Shown: positions 1-6,719 of the stretch, one piece after another
Layout of the letters: each line of letters opens with the position of its first letter
Numbering within the stretch: position 1 is the stretch's first letter
From: Victivallales bacterium
GTDB lineage: Bacteria > Verrucomicrobiota > Lentisphaeria > Oligosphaerales > Oligosphaeraceae
Assembly (NCBI GenBank): GCA_017458805.1
Contig: JAFTAC010000132.1
Span: 1 to 9,905 of the forward strand
Reading direction: 5' to 3'
Length of the DNA stretch: 9,905 nt
Notes under the pieces: model-generated
What the model was told of the DNA's origin: nothing
What the model saw: only the letters and a program-made list of their open reading frames with translations
The model's database searches: none
Made by a program: the position numbers and the translations under genes

Positions 1-2
1 CC

Positions 3-428
3 ATCAAGTACTTGCAGAAGTACGGCGTGACCATCTGCTGCGGCGGCATCTTCGGCCTCGGCGAAACCTGGGAGGACCGCGTGAAAATGGCGTTCGCATG
101 CCGCGACCTCAACGTCGATGGCTGCCCGCTCAACGTGCTTCTGCCCATTCCAGGCACCCCCCTGGAGAAGAACGCCATCATGGAGCCAGCCGAGGTAGCC
201 AAGGCCTTCGCCATCTTCCGCCTTGTCACCCCCACGAAGATGATCAAGTTCGCCGCAGGACGCGAAACCACCATGAAGGACTTCCAGGGTCTCCTCATGC
301 TCGCTGGCATGAACTCCTTCATCACAGGCGGGTACCTCACCACACGTGGACGCTCCCGCGAGGACGACATCCGATTCCTGCACCAGTTGGAAAACTTCAC
401 ATCAAGCAACCATGAAACAACCCATTGA
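3..428 (+). CDS. bioB: Biotin synthase BioB, C-terminal part (5' end outside window)
   Basis: Radical SAM enzyme that inserts sulfur into dethiobiotin in the last step of biotin synthesis, in the cytoplasm. Only the last 141 residues are present, so the CxxxCxxC cluster-binding motif lies upstream of the window. What is seen matches the family's C-terminal half: GGIFGLGETWEDR, then DGCPLNVLLPIPGTPLE, then AAGRE, whose arginine corresponds to the unusual arginine ligand of the auxiliary [2Fe-2S] cluster, then NSFITGGYLTTRGR followed by an acidic stretch and HQLENF at the end. The reading frame is open from base 3 to the TGA at 426-428. The last 17 bases overlap the next gene, which suggests co-transcription and coupled translation. 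No other bio gene is in the window. Product identity is secure; only the N-terminus is unknown. Confidence 0.95.
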   Translation: MKYLQKYGVTICCGGIFGLGETWEDRVKMAFACRDLNVDGCPLNVLLPIPGTPLEKNAIMEPAEVAKAFAIFRLVTPTKMIKFAAGRETTMKDFQGLLMLAGMNSFITGGYLTTRGRSREDDIRFLHQLENFTSSNHETTH

Positions 429-1497
429 CCTTTTCCAGAAGACCATCCTCGTCACGGGTGCGGCTGGCTTCATCGGCGCGGCCCTCGTCCAGCGCCTACT
501 CGCGTGCGGCATGCCCATGACAATCGTCGGCGTCGATTCCGTCAACGACTACTACACCCCCGCGCTCAAGGAACACCGCCTGCAAAACATCAAGGACAGC
601 GCGAAGCACTCTGCCGCCCAATGGATTTTCCTCAAGGGGAACATCGCAGACAAGCCATTCATCGACGGTATCTTCGCGGAGCACAAGCCCTCCGTTGTCG
701 TGAACCTTGCAGCACAGGCGGGCGTCCGCTACTCCATCGACCACCCCGACGTCTATATCGAATCCAACCTCATCGGCTTCTACAACATCCTGGAGGCGTG
801 CAGACACTCCTACGATGACGGGAAGACGGGCGTGGAGCACCTGGTCTATGCCTCCAGCTCCTCCGTCTATGGCAGCAGCAAGAAAGTCCCCTTCTCCACG
901 GAGGACATGACCGACTCCCCCGTCTCCCTCTACGCCGCCACCAAGAAAAGCAACGAGCTTCTGGCGCACGCCTACAGCAAGCTCTACTCCATCCCCGCCA
1001 CAGGCCTCCGCTTCTTCACTGTCTATGGTCCCGCTGGGCGCCCCGACATGTTCTACTTCTCCGCCACTGAAAAGCTTGTCCGCGGGGAAAGCATCCAGAT
1101 ATTTAACTACGGCAACTGCAAGCGCGACTTCACCTACGTCGATGACATCGTCGAAGGCGTATGGCGCGTCATGCAGGGTGCCCCGCAGCGCACTACGGGC
1201 GACGACGGACTCCCCGTCCCCCCAGCCGCCGTCTATAACATCGGCGGCGGCCGCCCCGAGAACCTCCTGGAGTTCATCACCATCCTCCAGGAGGAGCTCC
1301 TCCGCGCCGGCATCCTCCCGACCGACTACGACTTCGACGCCCACAAGAAACTTGTCCCCATGCAGCCGGGCGACGTGCCCGTCACCTTCGCCGACAGCTC
1401 CGCCCTGGAGCGCGACTACGACTTCCGTCCCTCCATCCCCCTCCGCGAAGGCCTGCGCCGCTTCGCGGAATGGTACCACCGTTACTATCAAAAATAA
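412..1497 (+). CDS. NAD-dependent sugar-nucleotide epimerase, UDP-glucuronate 4-epimerase type
   Basis: A 361-residue extended short-chain dehydrogenase/reductase, probably interconverting UDP-glucuronate and UDP-galacturonate for surface polysaccharide. The N-terminal Rossmann motif is TGAAGFIG (residues 15-22). NLAAQAGVRYSI (98-109) and ASSSSVYG (147-154) follow, then the catalytic pair Y174xxxK178 in SLYAATKKSNE. LRFFTVYGPAGRPDM and FNYGNCKRDFTYVDDIVEG (231-249) are typical of the glucuronate epimerase branch (CapI/LspL/GAE) rather than GalE. Length is normal and the protein has no membrane anchor. I chose the ATG at 412 because it gives a protein starting just before the Rossmann fold; a GTG at 346 would add 22 unrelated residues inside bioB. 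No good Shine-Dalgarno precedes 412, so translation probably depends on coupling to bioB. Exact substrate is inferred, and a related epimerase activity is possible. Confidence 0.88.
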   Translation: MKQPIDLFQKTILVTGAAGFIGAALVQRLLACGMPMTIVGVDSVNDYYTPALKEHRLQNIKDSAKHSAAQWIFLKGNIADKPFIDGIFAEHKPSVVVNLAAQAGVRYSIDHPDVYIESNLIGFYNILEACRHSYDDGKTGVEHLVYASSSSVYGSSKKVPFSTEDMTDSPVSLYAATKKSNELLAHAYSKLYSIPATGLRFFTVYGPAGRPDMFYFSATEKLVRGESIQIFNYGNCKRDFTYVDDIVEGVWRVMQGAPQRTTGDDGLPVPPAAVYNIGGGRPENLLEFITILQEELLRAGILPTDYDFDAHKKLVPMQPGDVPVTFADSSALERDYDFRPSIPLREGLRRFAEWYHRYYQK

Positions 1498-1509
1498 GGA
1501 GAGTTTTCC

Positions 1510-1986
1510 ATGCCCACACTTGAAGAGTACAAGAGTTTTCTGAGCGTTCTACGCAAGCAAACAGGACTGGACGCCTTGACACCAGACGACAGCGGCCTTG
1601 TCAGCTTCCGTGTGGAGGATACCTACATTGTCAACCTCCAATTCGTGGAGCCTTCCAGCAAAATCCTCTGCTTCATCGAGGTGGCGGAGCTGCCACTGGA
1701 CGCTTCCAAGGACGTTTACCGCGACCTCCTGGCGAGCGCCCTCTTCGGCAAGGAGACTGCCGGCGGCTTCTTCGCGCTCGAGCCAGAATCGGAGACCGTC
1801 GTTTACAACTACATCTTCGACTTCGACAAGGCCGCGGCCTCCCCGGAGCAGTTCATCGAAACCCTCGAGAAAATCCTCCAGCTCGTCGAGGTCTGGACGG
1901 AACGCATCCAGAACCACCTGGCCGGTTCGGATGACGCCGATGCTGCCCCATCACTCCAGCAAAACCAGATATTCTTCCAGCCTTGA
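1510..1986 (+). CDS. CesT-family type III secretion chaperone
   Basis: A small (158 residue), acidic, soluble protein with the pattern of class I T3SS chaperones (CesT/SycE family). These are cytoplasmic dimers that bind the N-terminal region of an effector and hand it to the secretion ATPase. The family pattern is visible: an N-terminal helix (residues 4-20), alternating strands such as LVSFRVEDTYIVNLQF (30-45) and ILCFIEVAELPL (52-63), a helix with RDLLASALFG (71-80), strands GGFFALEPESETVVYNYIF (85-103), and a C-terminal helix to about residue 138 with VEVWTERI. The last 20 residues are a polar tail. Start is ATG 1510 with AGGAG at 1497-1501, eight bases away; this site overlaps the TAA of the epimerase, so the genes are probably in one operon. 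The next gene is a large orphan protein, the classic layout of a chaperone and its cognate effector. Family call is from sequence pattern only. Confidence 0.8.
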   Translation: MPTLEEYKSFLSVLRKQTGLDALTPDDSGLVSFRVEDTYIVNLQFVEPSSKILCFIEVAELPLDASKDVYRDLLASALFGKETAGGFFALEPESETVVYNYIFDFDKAAASPEQFIETLEKILQLVEVWTERIQNHLAGSDDADAAPSLQQNQIFFQP

Positions 1987-2031
1987 TTCGCATTGTTGCC
2001 CTCCACCCCGAAAAACCAAACTTCTCGCAAC

Positions 2032-2036
2032 AGGAG
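2032..2036 (+). promoter_or_regulatory. Strong ribosome binding site of the candidate effector gene
   Basis: AGGAG six bases before the ATG at 2043. It fixes this start and shows that the large gene has its own initiation site despite the short 56-base gap after the chaperone gene. Confidence 0.7.
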
Positions 2037-2042
2037 TGAATC

Positions 2043-4436
2043 ATGCCTCTAGACATCCAATCCTTTGACGCAACCGCCCGCTCCGCGTGGTTCTCGTCGC
2101 GCAATATCGTCATCGATTCCAACGACGTCAAGCTGGGCAGGTTTCTCATCTCCCCGGGCCAAAACGCCAACAAGGCCACCATGAGCGCATTCAAGGAGGC
2201 CCTCCGCAACGAATACGGCATCTTCGGACTCCATGCCTTCGAGGCTGTCGTCGGCAACAGGGCCACCATGAACAAATCCCTGCGTTCCGGCGACGTCAGA
2301 GCCACCATCTCATGCCTGAACACCATCCGCAACAACCGATACGTCAACGAAGTCAACCGCCAGCTGGACATTTCCCCCAAGATGATGGAGCTGCCTCTGG
2401 AGCAGCGTCTCCAGGTGCGCCAGCTCCTTCACAGCACCCAGCACAGTTTCACGGAAGACCTGAAGGGTTTCAAGACGCAGGAGGAGATTTCGCGTTTCGC
2501 CGAAGGCAAAATCAACGAGGCCATAGCCCAGGTCACCAGCGGCGCCGCACGCAAAATCATGGAGCTCGGCTCCAACACGACGACCGAGGCACCCGTCAGG
2601 CCCGACACCCCGCTAGGCCTCAGTTTTTTGGACCGAGGCACCATCATCGGCGGGAAGAGGACTTCCGTCGAAGACCATGTCAAGCAAGGGCATCTGGGCC
2701 CTGGCTCCCGCATCAACCGCAGCCGCACAAACCCCATGCTGCTGGATGGCCTCAAGAAAAACGGCGTGGAGCCCGGCTTCATCTACCACAACGACTGGTC
2801 AACGGACGACACCAGAGGCTTCATGTCCGACATCTATTCAAAAGAAAACAAAGACGCCATGGAGGACCTCATCCGCAAGACCCCCGACCTGGAGGCGCGC
2901 CGTGATCTCGGCTACTCATACCGCGAACTCGGCCTCCGCGCGGGGCGCGCCCACCCAGCCGGCCTCGCGTTCGCAACCGAGTTTGTCCTCCATCGCGAAC
3001 TGTCAAAGGAAGGCAGCCCCCTCCAGACCGCCTTCAAGGCAAAGTTCCCCAACCTCACACTTGCCGACCTCTTCCCCGACGATATCGATGCGGAACCGTC
3101 CAAAACGCAGAAGGACAATCTCCGAGCCGTCAAAAAGGAGCTGTTCGTGCTGATACGCGATACGGTCATGAACATTGACAAGAACGACCCCGACTTCGGA
3201 GTCACCTCTGTCTTCAAGCACTTCACGGACCGCCATATCGTCAATCTCGACTACAACGAGGGAGACCGCTTCTTCAAAAAGGACGCCGCACACGAGGGCG
3301 GCCTCCGACTGCCGGAGCGCGTCCAGGCTAAGAAAGGAAACGCCATCAAGAACTTCTTCTACCAAAAATTCCGCATAAGCAGCCCCGACAAGGCCTCCGC
3401 CGGCGCCGTGACCGAGGCCTTCGCCAACGACCTCACGCGCTTGATGGGCGTCCCCAGCCAGGAGCTCTCGCTTGTCCGCGGCGAATACTCCGACGGCCAC
3501 CCGAAACTCATGCTCACCGCCAAGTTCGCCGACGGATACAAGGACTTCGAGAGGGGCTTCCTCAAGGACGGCCAGATTGTCATGCCCCAAGGCCAGCCGT
3601 TCGAGCCTATCGGCAAATACAAGGCCATCTTCCTCGCCCTAGCCGACCGCGACGCCATCGGCTCGCGCGGACAGAACAAGGGGATCGTCAATGGCCACTT
3701 CTTCGCCATTGACCCGGGGCACTCCCTCGAAGGCAACGGCCCCTCCCTCCAGATCCGCGACGACCTCTCCTTCACAGACCCTAAAAACAGCTTTGTCAAC
3801 TACTCTATCTTTGACGACGACACACGCGCCGCAAAGCTGGAAGGCGTCCGCACCCTGAATGCCCTTTTGAAATCCGGCGACATCGACACCCTTGCCAGTA
3901 AATACAAGGAGGCCTTCAACCCTGCCAAACCTGGCATCTCCGCCGCAGAGAGAAAGCTCCACGCGGACATCACCGCAAAAATCGACAGGATGGTCACGGA
4001 GTTCAAGACCCAGATTCAGAGGATGGTGGCTGTCTGCCAGCCGCAACTCGACCTATTCGAGGCCTTGAAGGATGATGGCAAGGCAATTCAGAATGGCGCC
4101 ATCGAAACCATCGCCAATCTGGAGAAACTCACTTCGCCCACCACCTGGAAAAGCCCAAAGGGCGAAGTCAACCTCAAGCACCTCGCGGTCAAACCCGAGA
4201 CGCGAACCCCCTGGACAGCCTCCCTGCAGGGCACCAACATCGTCTATACCTCTGGCAAGCCAATCGACAAGACCGCCAGAACACACCTTGAGGTCTTTGC
4301 AACAACCGCAGGGGTAACCTGCACCTTCGACACAAACGGCCTCGCCACCCTGACCATCCCACGCGCCTCCGCCCAGACCGCCTTCAACATCTTCTCCGAA
4401 GACAACGTCTCCCGCACCACCCACCCCCCCCTATAG
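2043..4436 (+). CDS. Large protein of unknown family, candidate T3SS effector with possible kinase-like centre
   Basis: I do not recognise this 797-residue protein as a named family. It has no signal peptide or membrane segment. It directly follows a CesT-type chaperone gene, the usual position of a cognate T3SS effector. The first 20 residues are rich in S, T, A and polar residues, compatible with a T3SS signal, and residues 24-45 could be chaperone-binding. Residues 45-175 and 630-695 look helical; 700-785 look strand-rich. Within 405-560 the order of residues recalls HipA/PI3-4-kinase-like folds: lysines in DRFFKKD (K412/K413, or K494 in LTAKF), a helix AVTEAFANDLTRLMGVP (455-471) with E458, then LALADRDAIGSRGQNKG (531-547) and FFAIDPGHSL (553-562), giving candidate catalytic/metal residues D535 or D537, N545 and D557. 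The spacing from Asp to Asn is longer than in the standard DRHxxN motif, so the kinase reading is inference. The region after 600 may be a separate helical module. The gene is real with high confidence; effector status is likely; kinase activity is uncertain. Confidence 0.75.
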   Translation: MPLDIQSFDATARSAWFSSRNIVIDSNDVKLGRFLISPGQNANKATMSAFKEALRNEYGIFGLHAFEAVVGNRATMNKSLRSGDVRATISCLNTIRNNRYVNEVNRQLDISPKMMELPLEQRLQVRQLLHSTQHSFTEDLKGFKTQEEISRFAEGKINEAIAQVTSGAARKIMELGSNTTTEAPVRPDTPLGLSFLDRGTIIGGKRTSVEDHVKQGHLGPGSRINRSRTNPMLLDGLKKNGVEPGFIYHNDWSTDDTRGFMSDIYSKENKDAMEDLIRKTPDLEARRDLGYSYRELGLRAGRAHPAGLAFATEFVLHRELSKEGSPLQTAFKAKFPNLTLADLFPDDIDAEPSKTQKDNLRAVKKELFVLIRDTVMNIDKNDPDFGVTSVFKHFTDRHIVNLDYNEGDRFFKKDAAHEGGLRLPERVQAKKGNAIKNFFYQKFRISSPDKASAGAVTEAFANDLTRLMGVPSQELSLVRGEYSDGHPKLMLTAKFADGYKDFERGFLKDGQIVMPQGQPFEPIGKYKAIFLALADRDAIGSRGQNKGIVNGHFFAIDPGHSLEGNGPSLQIRDDLSFTDPKNSFVNYSIFDDDTRAAKLEGVRTLNALLKSGDIDTLASKYKEAFNPAKPGISAAERKLHADITAKIDRMVTEFKTQIQRMVAVCQPQLDLFEALKDDGKAIQNGAIETIANLEKLTSPTTWKSPKGEVNLKHLAVKPETRTPWTASLQGTNIVYTSGKPIDKTARTHLEVFATTAGVTCTFDTNGLATLTIPRASAQTAFNIFSEDNVSRTTHPPL

Positions 4437-4443
4437 CAGGCAG

Positions 4444-4532
4444 GCATGAAGAGGCGCGGGCATGAAGAAGCGCGGACAGCATGAAGATGCGCAGGCTCTG
4501 CCCCGCGCGAGCGCGGCATGAAGAAGCGCAGG
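4444..4532 (+). repeat. Four imperfect copies of a 16-17 base repeat (GCATGAAGANGCGCRG)
   Basis: Copies start at 4444, 4460, 4479 and 4516. The first two are directly adjacent. The last two extend to about 30 bases each (4479-4508 and 4516-4545) with four differences. The spacer lies between the effector stop and the flavin-reductase gene. The third and fourth copies can each fold into a GC-rich hairpin, the fourth being GCGCAGG (4526-4532) with CCTGCGC (4539-4545). There is no T-run after either hairpin, so neither is a convincing intrinsic terminator. Each copy carries ATGAAG, but the short frames that follow have no Shine-Dalgarno and do not look like genes. Confidence 0.75.
4503..4516 (+). 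repeat. GC palindrome CCGCGCGAGCGCGG
   Basis: Perfect arms CCGCG/CGCGG around a CGAG tetraloop, lying between repeat copies three and four. It may act as a small RNA hairpin in the spacer; no T-run follows. Confidence 0.5.
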
Positions 4533-4543
4533 TTCTACCCTGC

Positions 4544-4593
4544 GCAATAACAAAAAAAACACCACTATGCAATAACAAAAAAACACCACTATG
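4544..4593 (+). repeat. Tandem duplication of the leader and start codon of the flavin-reductase-like gene
   Basis: GCAATAAC, then eight A, then CACCACTAT (4544-4568) is followed at once by the same unit with seven A (4569-4592), and then G4593, which completes the real start codon at 4591-4593. The first copy therefore contains a second ATG (4567-4569) followed by CAA TAA, a two-codon dead-end frame. The two units differ only by one A in the homopolymer. Confidence 0.9.
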
Positions 4594-5289
4594 AAAGAAA
4601 AAACGACACTTGTTTACCAGCTCATCTGCATCGTACTGCTCATTACCCTTATTTGCACAGCGTTATGCAGGAAATGCCCCTCCACGCCCTCCCCGACCGA
4701 GCCGGCCGCCCTCTCCTCCCCCGCTGCCGAGACACCAGCCCCCCAAGGCCAGGACATCGGAAACGGCTGGCGCAAAATCGCACCGTCGGAAATCACCGAC
4801 AATTCCATTGACCTGATTGGCAACTACAAGGGCATTCTGGCCATGGGCAACAAGGAAGAGCACAATGCCATGACCATCGGCTGGGGCACCCTCGGCGTCC
4901 TCTGGGGCAAGCCCATCTACACCGTCTTCGTCTCTTCCAGCCGCTTCAGCTACACCCTGATGGAGAAATACGACACCTTCACGGTCGCATTCTTCAACAA
5001 GTCCCACATGAAGGATGTCATGTACCTCGGACGCCATTCGGGGCGCGACGGCGACAAAATCAGCCAGACCAACCTCCACCTCAACTACACGGAGGCGGGC
5101 AACCCCACCTTCGACGAGGCCTTCCTCGTCATCGAATGCCGCAAAATCTATGCGTCCCCCTTCGACACAGCCAAACTACAGCCTGCCCAGAAGGATTTCT
5201 ACGAAAAGCGCAAGATCGGCATCCACACCGAATATGTGGGTGAAATCCTAAACGTCTTCGTCAACGAGGGGAACAGGGTGGAAAAATGA
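4591..5289 (+). CDS. Membrane-anchored flavin-reductase-like (FMN-binding split barrel) protein
   Basis: A 232-residue protein. Residues 1-7 are charged (MKEK), 8-26 form one hydrophobic segment, and a Pro/Ala/Ser-rich linker runs from about 29 to 54. The rest resembles flavin reductase-like domain proteins that bind FMN in a split barrel: NYKGILAMGN, HNAMTIGWGTLGVLWGKPIYTVFV (91-114 region), RFSYTLMEKYDTFTVAFFN (118-136) and YLGRHSGRDGDK (145-156). The anchor predicts the domain faces the periplasm; a true lipobox is not seen although Cys residues sit near position 26-29. No Shine-Dalgarno precedes the ATG; the leader is A-rich and duplicated. Its TGA overlaps the next ATG in an ATGA, so it is probably co-translated with the NosR-like gene and may serve as its redox partner. 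Family good, substrate unknown. Confidence 0.82.
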   Translation: MKEKTTLVYQLICIVLLITLICTALCRKCPSTPSPTEPAALSSPAAETPAPQGQDIGNGWRKIAPSEITDNSIDLIGNYKGILAMGNKEEHNAMTIGWGTLGVLWGKPIYTVFVSSSRFSYTLMEKYDTFTVAFFNKSHMKDVMYLGRHSGRDGDKISQTNLHLNYTEAGNPTFDEAFLVIECRKIYASPFDTAKLQPAQKDFYEKRKIGIHTEYVGEILNVFVNEGNRVEK

Positions 5290-6515
5290 AAAAGCTGCTT
5301 GACATCATCATCCTGCTTCTTCTCTTCGCCCTGCTCTGCATCAACAGAGGCAAGTTCCTTGGGCACGACCTCTTCTCAAAGGAAGCCCCGCAGCCGATTG
5401 AGACCGTCCAGCAAGCCGAAAGCAAAGCGGAAGCCCCCGTGCCTCCGTCTGCCGTCATCACCCTCGATGAGGCAAAGCTGCTTTTTCCCGAAGCCACCGC
5501 AATTGCCCCAAAAGACGACGCCATCTACGAGGTGAATAATGGCGAAGCCCTGCTGGGCTTCATAATGAAGTCCTCGCCCTACTCCGATGAAATCAGCGGC
5601 TTCATGGGGGCCACGCCATTGATGATTGCACTGGCTCCCGACTTCAAGATTCAGAAGGTCATCGCCCTGAAGAACGAGGAGACGCCGCCTTTCTTCGAGC
5701 GCGTCAAAACCAATGGACTCCTGGATGCATGGAACGGGCTTTTGCCGTCGCAAGTAGCGGAGAAGCAGGTAGATGTCGTCAGCGGAGCCACCTTCTCCAG
5801 CAAGGGCGTCATCGGCTCCATGCAGGCCAGAATGGCCGCTGTCAAGCTTGAACAGGCCGCTGCGCAGGAGCCACCTCAAGAGGCAGTCCCCTCCCCAACT
5901 CCGACCAACTGGAAGCGACTTATCGCCGACGCCATCTTCATCCTCCTGCTTATCATTTCGCTCGTGGCCTTCTTCCGTCCTTCGCTGATTGGCAAGGGAC
6001 GTGTATGGCTCCTGCTGGCCTCCATCCTCGTCCTGGCCTTCTGGCAAGGCAGAGTGCTCTCCATGGCGCAATTCACCGTTTGGGTTGTCAACGGCATCCC
6101 TGTCGCCGCCCAATGGGCGATGCTGCTGCTCTTCCTGCTCTCCATCCTCCTGCCGCTCATCTTTGGCAGGGCCGACTACTGTGCCTGGCTCTGCCCAATG
6201 GGTTCCGCGCAAGTTTTGCTTGGTGAACTCAACAAAAAGCACAAGCTCAAACTTGCGCCCAAGCTCCTCCAATGGCTCCAGGTACTCCGTACCGCCATAC
6301 TCTTCGGCTGCATGCTAGCCATCGCCATCGGCCTCTCCTTTGACTTCGCCGACTTCGAGGCATTCACCCTCTTCCATCCCCAGACCGCCCCCATCGCCGC
6401 CCTCATCATCGGCGCACTCTCCCTCATCATCGCCATCTGGATACCGCGCCCCTGGTGCCGCTTCCTCTGCCCCCTCGGCGAACTCCTCGAAACACTACGC
6501 AGAAACAAGGGGTAA
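5286..6515 (+). CDS. NosR-like membrane redox protein: periplasmic FMN-binding domain plus CxxxCP iron-sulfur membrane domain
   Basis: A 409-residue protein. One N-terminal membrane segment (residues 4-19) leads to a periplasmic FMN-binding domain (about 55-190) of the RnfG/NosR type. It contains FMGATPLMIAL and DVVSGATFSS (163-172), in which T169 is the expected site for covalent FMN attachment by ApbE. A Pro/Gln linker follows, then about five hydrophobic segments (212-230, 240-256, 262-294, 332-350, 367-387). Two cysteine motifs lie in the membrane part, C299AWLC303PMG and C391RFLC395PLG, as in NosR/NapH/PceC-type proteins. NosR normally continues into ferredoxin-like [4Fe-4S] domains; this protein stops 14 residues after the second motif. 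The start overlaps the upstream stop (ATGA). The pair likely moves electrons across the membrane to flavin in the periplasm; the terminal acceptor is unknown. Confidence 0.87.
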   Translation: MKKLLDIIILLLLFALLCINRGKFLGHDLFSKEAPQPIETVQQAESKAEAPVPPSAVITLDEAKLLFPEATAIAPKDDAIYEVNNGEALLGFIMKSSPYSDEISGFMGATPLMIALAPDFKIQKVIALKNEETPPFFERVKTNGLLDAWNGLLPSQVAEKQVDVVSGATFSSKGVIGSMQARMAAVKLEQAAAQEPPQEAVPSPTPTNWKRLIADAIFILLLIISLVAFFRPSLIGKGRVWLLLASILVLAFWQGRVLSMAQFTVWVVNGIPVAAQWAMLLLFLLSILLPLIFGRADYCAWLCPMGSAQVLLGELNKKHKLKLAPKLLQWLQVLRTAILFGCMLAIAIGLSFDFADFEAFTLFHPQTAPIAALIIGALSLIIAIWIPRPWCRFLCPLGELLETLRRNKG

Positions 6516-6569
6516 CAACGGCACCCGCGCCTTCGAAAACCATCGCCAAACTAAATCACTCCAACGCAG

Positions 6570-6597
6570 TTGAGAAACCGACAAACAATGCTATATT
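6570..6597 (+). promoter_or_regulatory. Putative sigma-70-type promoter of the thiSFGH operon
   Basis: TTGAGA (6570-6575) and TATATT (6592-6597) are separated by 16 bases, placing transcription start near 6604, just upstream of the TPP riboswitch. A small dyad, ATGCTA (6588-6593) and TAGCAT (6600-6605), overlaps the -10 box. Position relative to the riboswitch is the main support. Confidence 0.6.
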
Positions 6598-6614
6598 AGT
6601 AGCATAAATACCTC

Positions 6615-6713
6615 GTCTTCTCGGGGAGGCTGGTTTGCCAGCCTGAGAGGAGGCCACAAAAGGCTTCGACCCGCAGACCTGATTTGGATTATTCCAACGT
6701 AGGGAAGCAAGAC
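6615..6713 (+). promoter_or_regulatory. TPP riboswitch (THI element)
   Basis: Conserved blocks of the thiamine pyrophosphate aptamer are present in order: TCGGGG near the 5' side (6621-6626), the P3 hairpin GGCTGG/CCAGCC (6628-6642), CTGAGAGG (6642-6649), GACCC, ACCTGAT (6677-6683), GGATTATTCCA (6686-6696) and CGTAGGGA (6698-6705). P1 can form from CTTC (6617-6620) with GAAG (6704-6707). It lies directly upstream of thiS, matching its known role of switching off thiamine synthesis genes when TPP is plentiful. The J-region has an extra stem (GGCC...GGC, 6651-6664), a common variable P3a insertion. Confidence 0.95.
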
Positions 6714-6719
6714 ACACGC

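Noticed and set aside
346..411. Upstream GTG start for the epimerase
   Set aside because: The extra 22 residues are out-of-frame bioB sequence; the Rossmann motif begins shortly after the ATG at 412, as is usual in the family.
496..1491. Long minus-strand open frame opposite the epimerase
   Set aside because: Low-complexity Val/Asp/Gly-rich translation caused by C-ending codons of the real gene; no start signal or motifs.
3003..3590. Minus-strand open frames within the candidate effector gene
   Set aside because: Shadow frames with biased composition and no ribosome site; the plus-strand gene has a strong one and a continuous 797-codon frame.
4444..4532. CRISPR array
   Set aside because: Units of 16-17 bases with spacing of 0 to 20 bases and no uniform spacers; no cas genes.
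4489..4545. Hairpins after the effector gene as a terminator
   Set aside because: Stems are good but followed by A-rich, not T-rich, sequence on the plus strand; on the minus strand the T-run would precede the hairpin.
4481..4594. 37-codon frame through the repeats, ending in an ATGA overlap with the flavin-reductase gene
   Set aside because: No Shine-Dalgarno; composition only reflects the repeats and A-runs; the overlap alone is not enough to call a gene.
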